Source of the DNA: Acetobacteraceae bacterium | Lineage (GTDB): Bacteria > Pseudomonadota > Alphaproteobacteria > Acetobacterales > Acetobacteraceae | NCBI GenBank assembly: GCA_024280945.1 | Contig: JAMXLO010000047.1 | Coordinates: 1 to 43,282 of the forward strand | Direction of reading: 5' to 3' | DNA length: 43,282 nucleotides | In this document: piece after piece, positions 42,800-43,282 of the stretch | Layout: each line of letters begins with the position of its first letter | How positions within the stretch are numbered: the stretch's first letter is position 1 | Notes under the pieces: generated by a model | The model's database searches: none | What the model saw: only the letters and a program-made list of their open reading frames with translations | Told to the model about the DNA's origin: nothing | Position numbers and translations under genes: made by a program

Positions 42800-43282
42800 T
42801 GGCCGGGTCGAGCCCGGGCATGGCGCGTGCGTTCTGGGCGGTCATGGCTGGGCGTGGCGAAATCCGTAGCGAGATGCTCCCTTGCGAACGCGGCGAGTAT
42901 CAGCTTGTCCGCACCATTGTCAGCGGCGTCTCGCGCGGGACAGAAGCGTTGGTGTTCGACGGGCGCGTGCCTCCCAGCCAATATCAGGCGATGCGTGCGC
43001 CGCTGATGGCCGGCGCATTCCCGTTCCCGGTGAAATACGGCTACAGCGCGGTTGGTCGAACTCCTGACCACGGGCGAGTCTTTGTGCTCCACCCACATCA
43101 GGATCTGTTTCTGGCGCCAGTATCGATGTGCATCCCCGTCCCGGAAGATGTGCCCAGCAAACGCGCCGTGCTCGCCGCCAACATGGAAACTGCGTTGAAC
43201 GTTGCGTGGGATGCGGCGGCGCTTCCCGGCGAACGGGTCATGGTTGTCGGTGCGGGCGTGGTTGGATTACTCGTCGCATCGT
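42796..43282 (+). CDS. Zinc-type alcohol dehydrogenase family protein (3'-truncated)
   Basis: About 162 residues are visible before the window ends. MAGRGEIRSEMLP, VSGVSRGTEALVFDG, PFPVKYGYSAVG and the start of the Rossmann domain (GERVMVVGAGVVGLLVA) are MDR-type. ATG 42796 overlaps the RibD-like stop; ATG 42820 (MARAFWAV) is an alternative because the first eight codons come from a GC-rich palindrome-like stretch. With the RibD-like gene this pair resembles alphaproteobacterial clusters that also hold a pterin synthase (recollection). Confidence 0.8.
   Translation, partial: MMAGSSPGMARAFWAVMAGRGEIRSEMLPCERGEYQLVRTIVSGVSRGTEALVFDGRVPPSQYQAMRAPLMAGAFPFPVKYGYSAVGRTPDHGRVFVLHPHQDLFLAPVSMCIPVPEDVPSKRAVLAANMETALNVAWDAAALPGERVMVVGAGVVGLLVAS

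Overview
The window is a GC-rich chromosomal segment from an alphaproteobacterium. Its proteins resemble those of Rhodospirillales, most plausibly Acetobacteraceae; this is inferred from gene content and protein style and was not tested by a search. The dksA-fliX-flgI-cheL-flbY flagellar order, the FliX homologue, the CoxI-style XdhC pair and the degenerate alphaproteobacterial DksA finger all fit. Both ends cut genes: a Rieske oxygenase on the left and a zinc-type alcohol dehydrogenase on the right.

Layout. (1) 1-8167 is catabolic: a Rieske oxygenase, two tandem Lin0512-family proteins and an esterase on the plus strand, then an Asp/Glu-racemase-like protein and a Mug-type DNA glycosylase on the minus strand. 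A second plus-strand operon follows: LLM flavin oxidoreductase, methylmalonyl-CoA-epimerase-like VOC protein, rhodanese, alpha/beta hydrolase and SDR. (2) 8185-11920 is patchy accessory DNA: a hypothetical protein, a long inverted repeat, a frameshifted EndoIII-like glycosylase, a serine-recombinase remnant and an isoprenylcysteine-methyltransferase-like membrane protein. (3) 11922-19741 is a minus-strand run of molybdenum hydroxylase (CO-dehydrogenase type) maturation genes: coxG, MoxR/coxD, a ChaC-like gamma-glutamylcyclotransferase, VWA/coxE, split XdhC, a MoeA-MocA fusion, an ATP-grasp-like protein and DUF2889. No catalytic subunits lie in the window. An NhaD antiporter (19813-21099) lies just upstream. 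(4) 21217-34600 is mixed metabolism: a PEP-mutase/isocitrate-lyase family enzyme, DUF192, tRNA-Pro(TGG), several small proteins, an AI-2E transporter, Coq10-like protein, GMC oxidoreductase with its small subunit, MFS exporter, class III aminotransferase, D-lactate-dehydrogenase-like enzyme and polyprenyl diphosphate synthase. (5) 34618-38426 holds a TauE exporter, a ferritin-like protein, a cyclase-family hydrolase and a second LLM oxidoreductase. (6) 38436-42025 is flagellar: a possible CtrA box, dksA, fliX, a good sigma-54 promoter, flgI, cheL and flbY. (7) 42038 to the end starts a RibD-like reductase / alcohol dehydrogenase pair.

The best candidates for something new are the maturation operon with a translationally coupled ChaC-like enzyme and an unassigned ATP-grasp-like protein, the Rieske/tandem Lin0512 unit, the racemase-family protein lacking both catalytic cysteines, and the Fe-S glycosylase whose frame breaks at an A6 run inside its helix-hairpin-helix. 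Calls rest on reading translated sequence and motifs; no database search was run.
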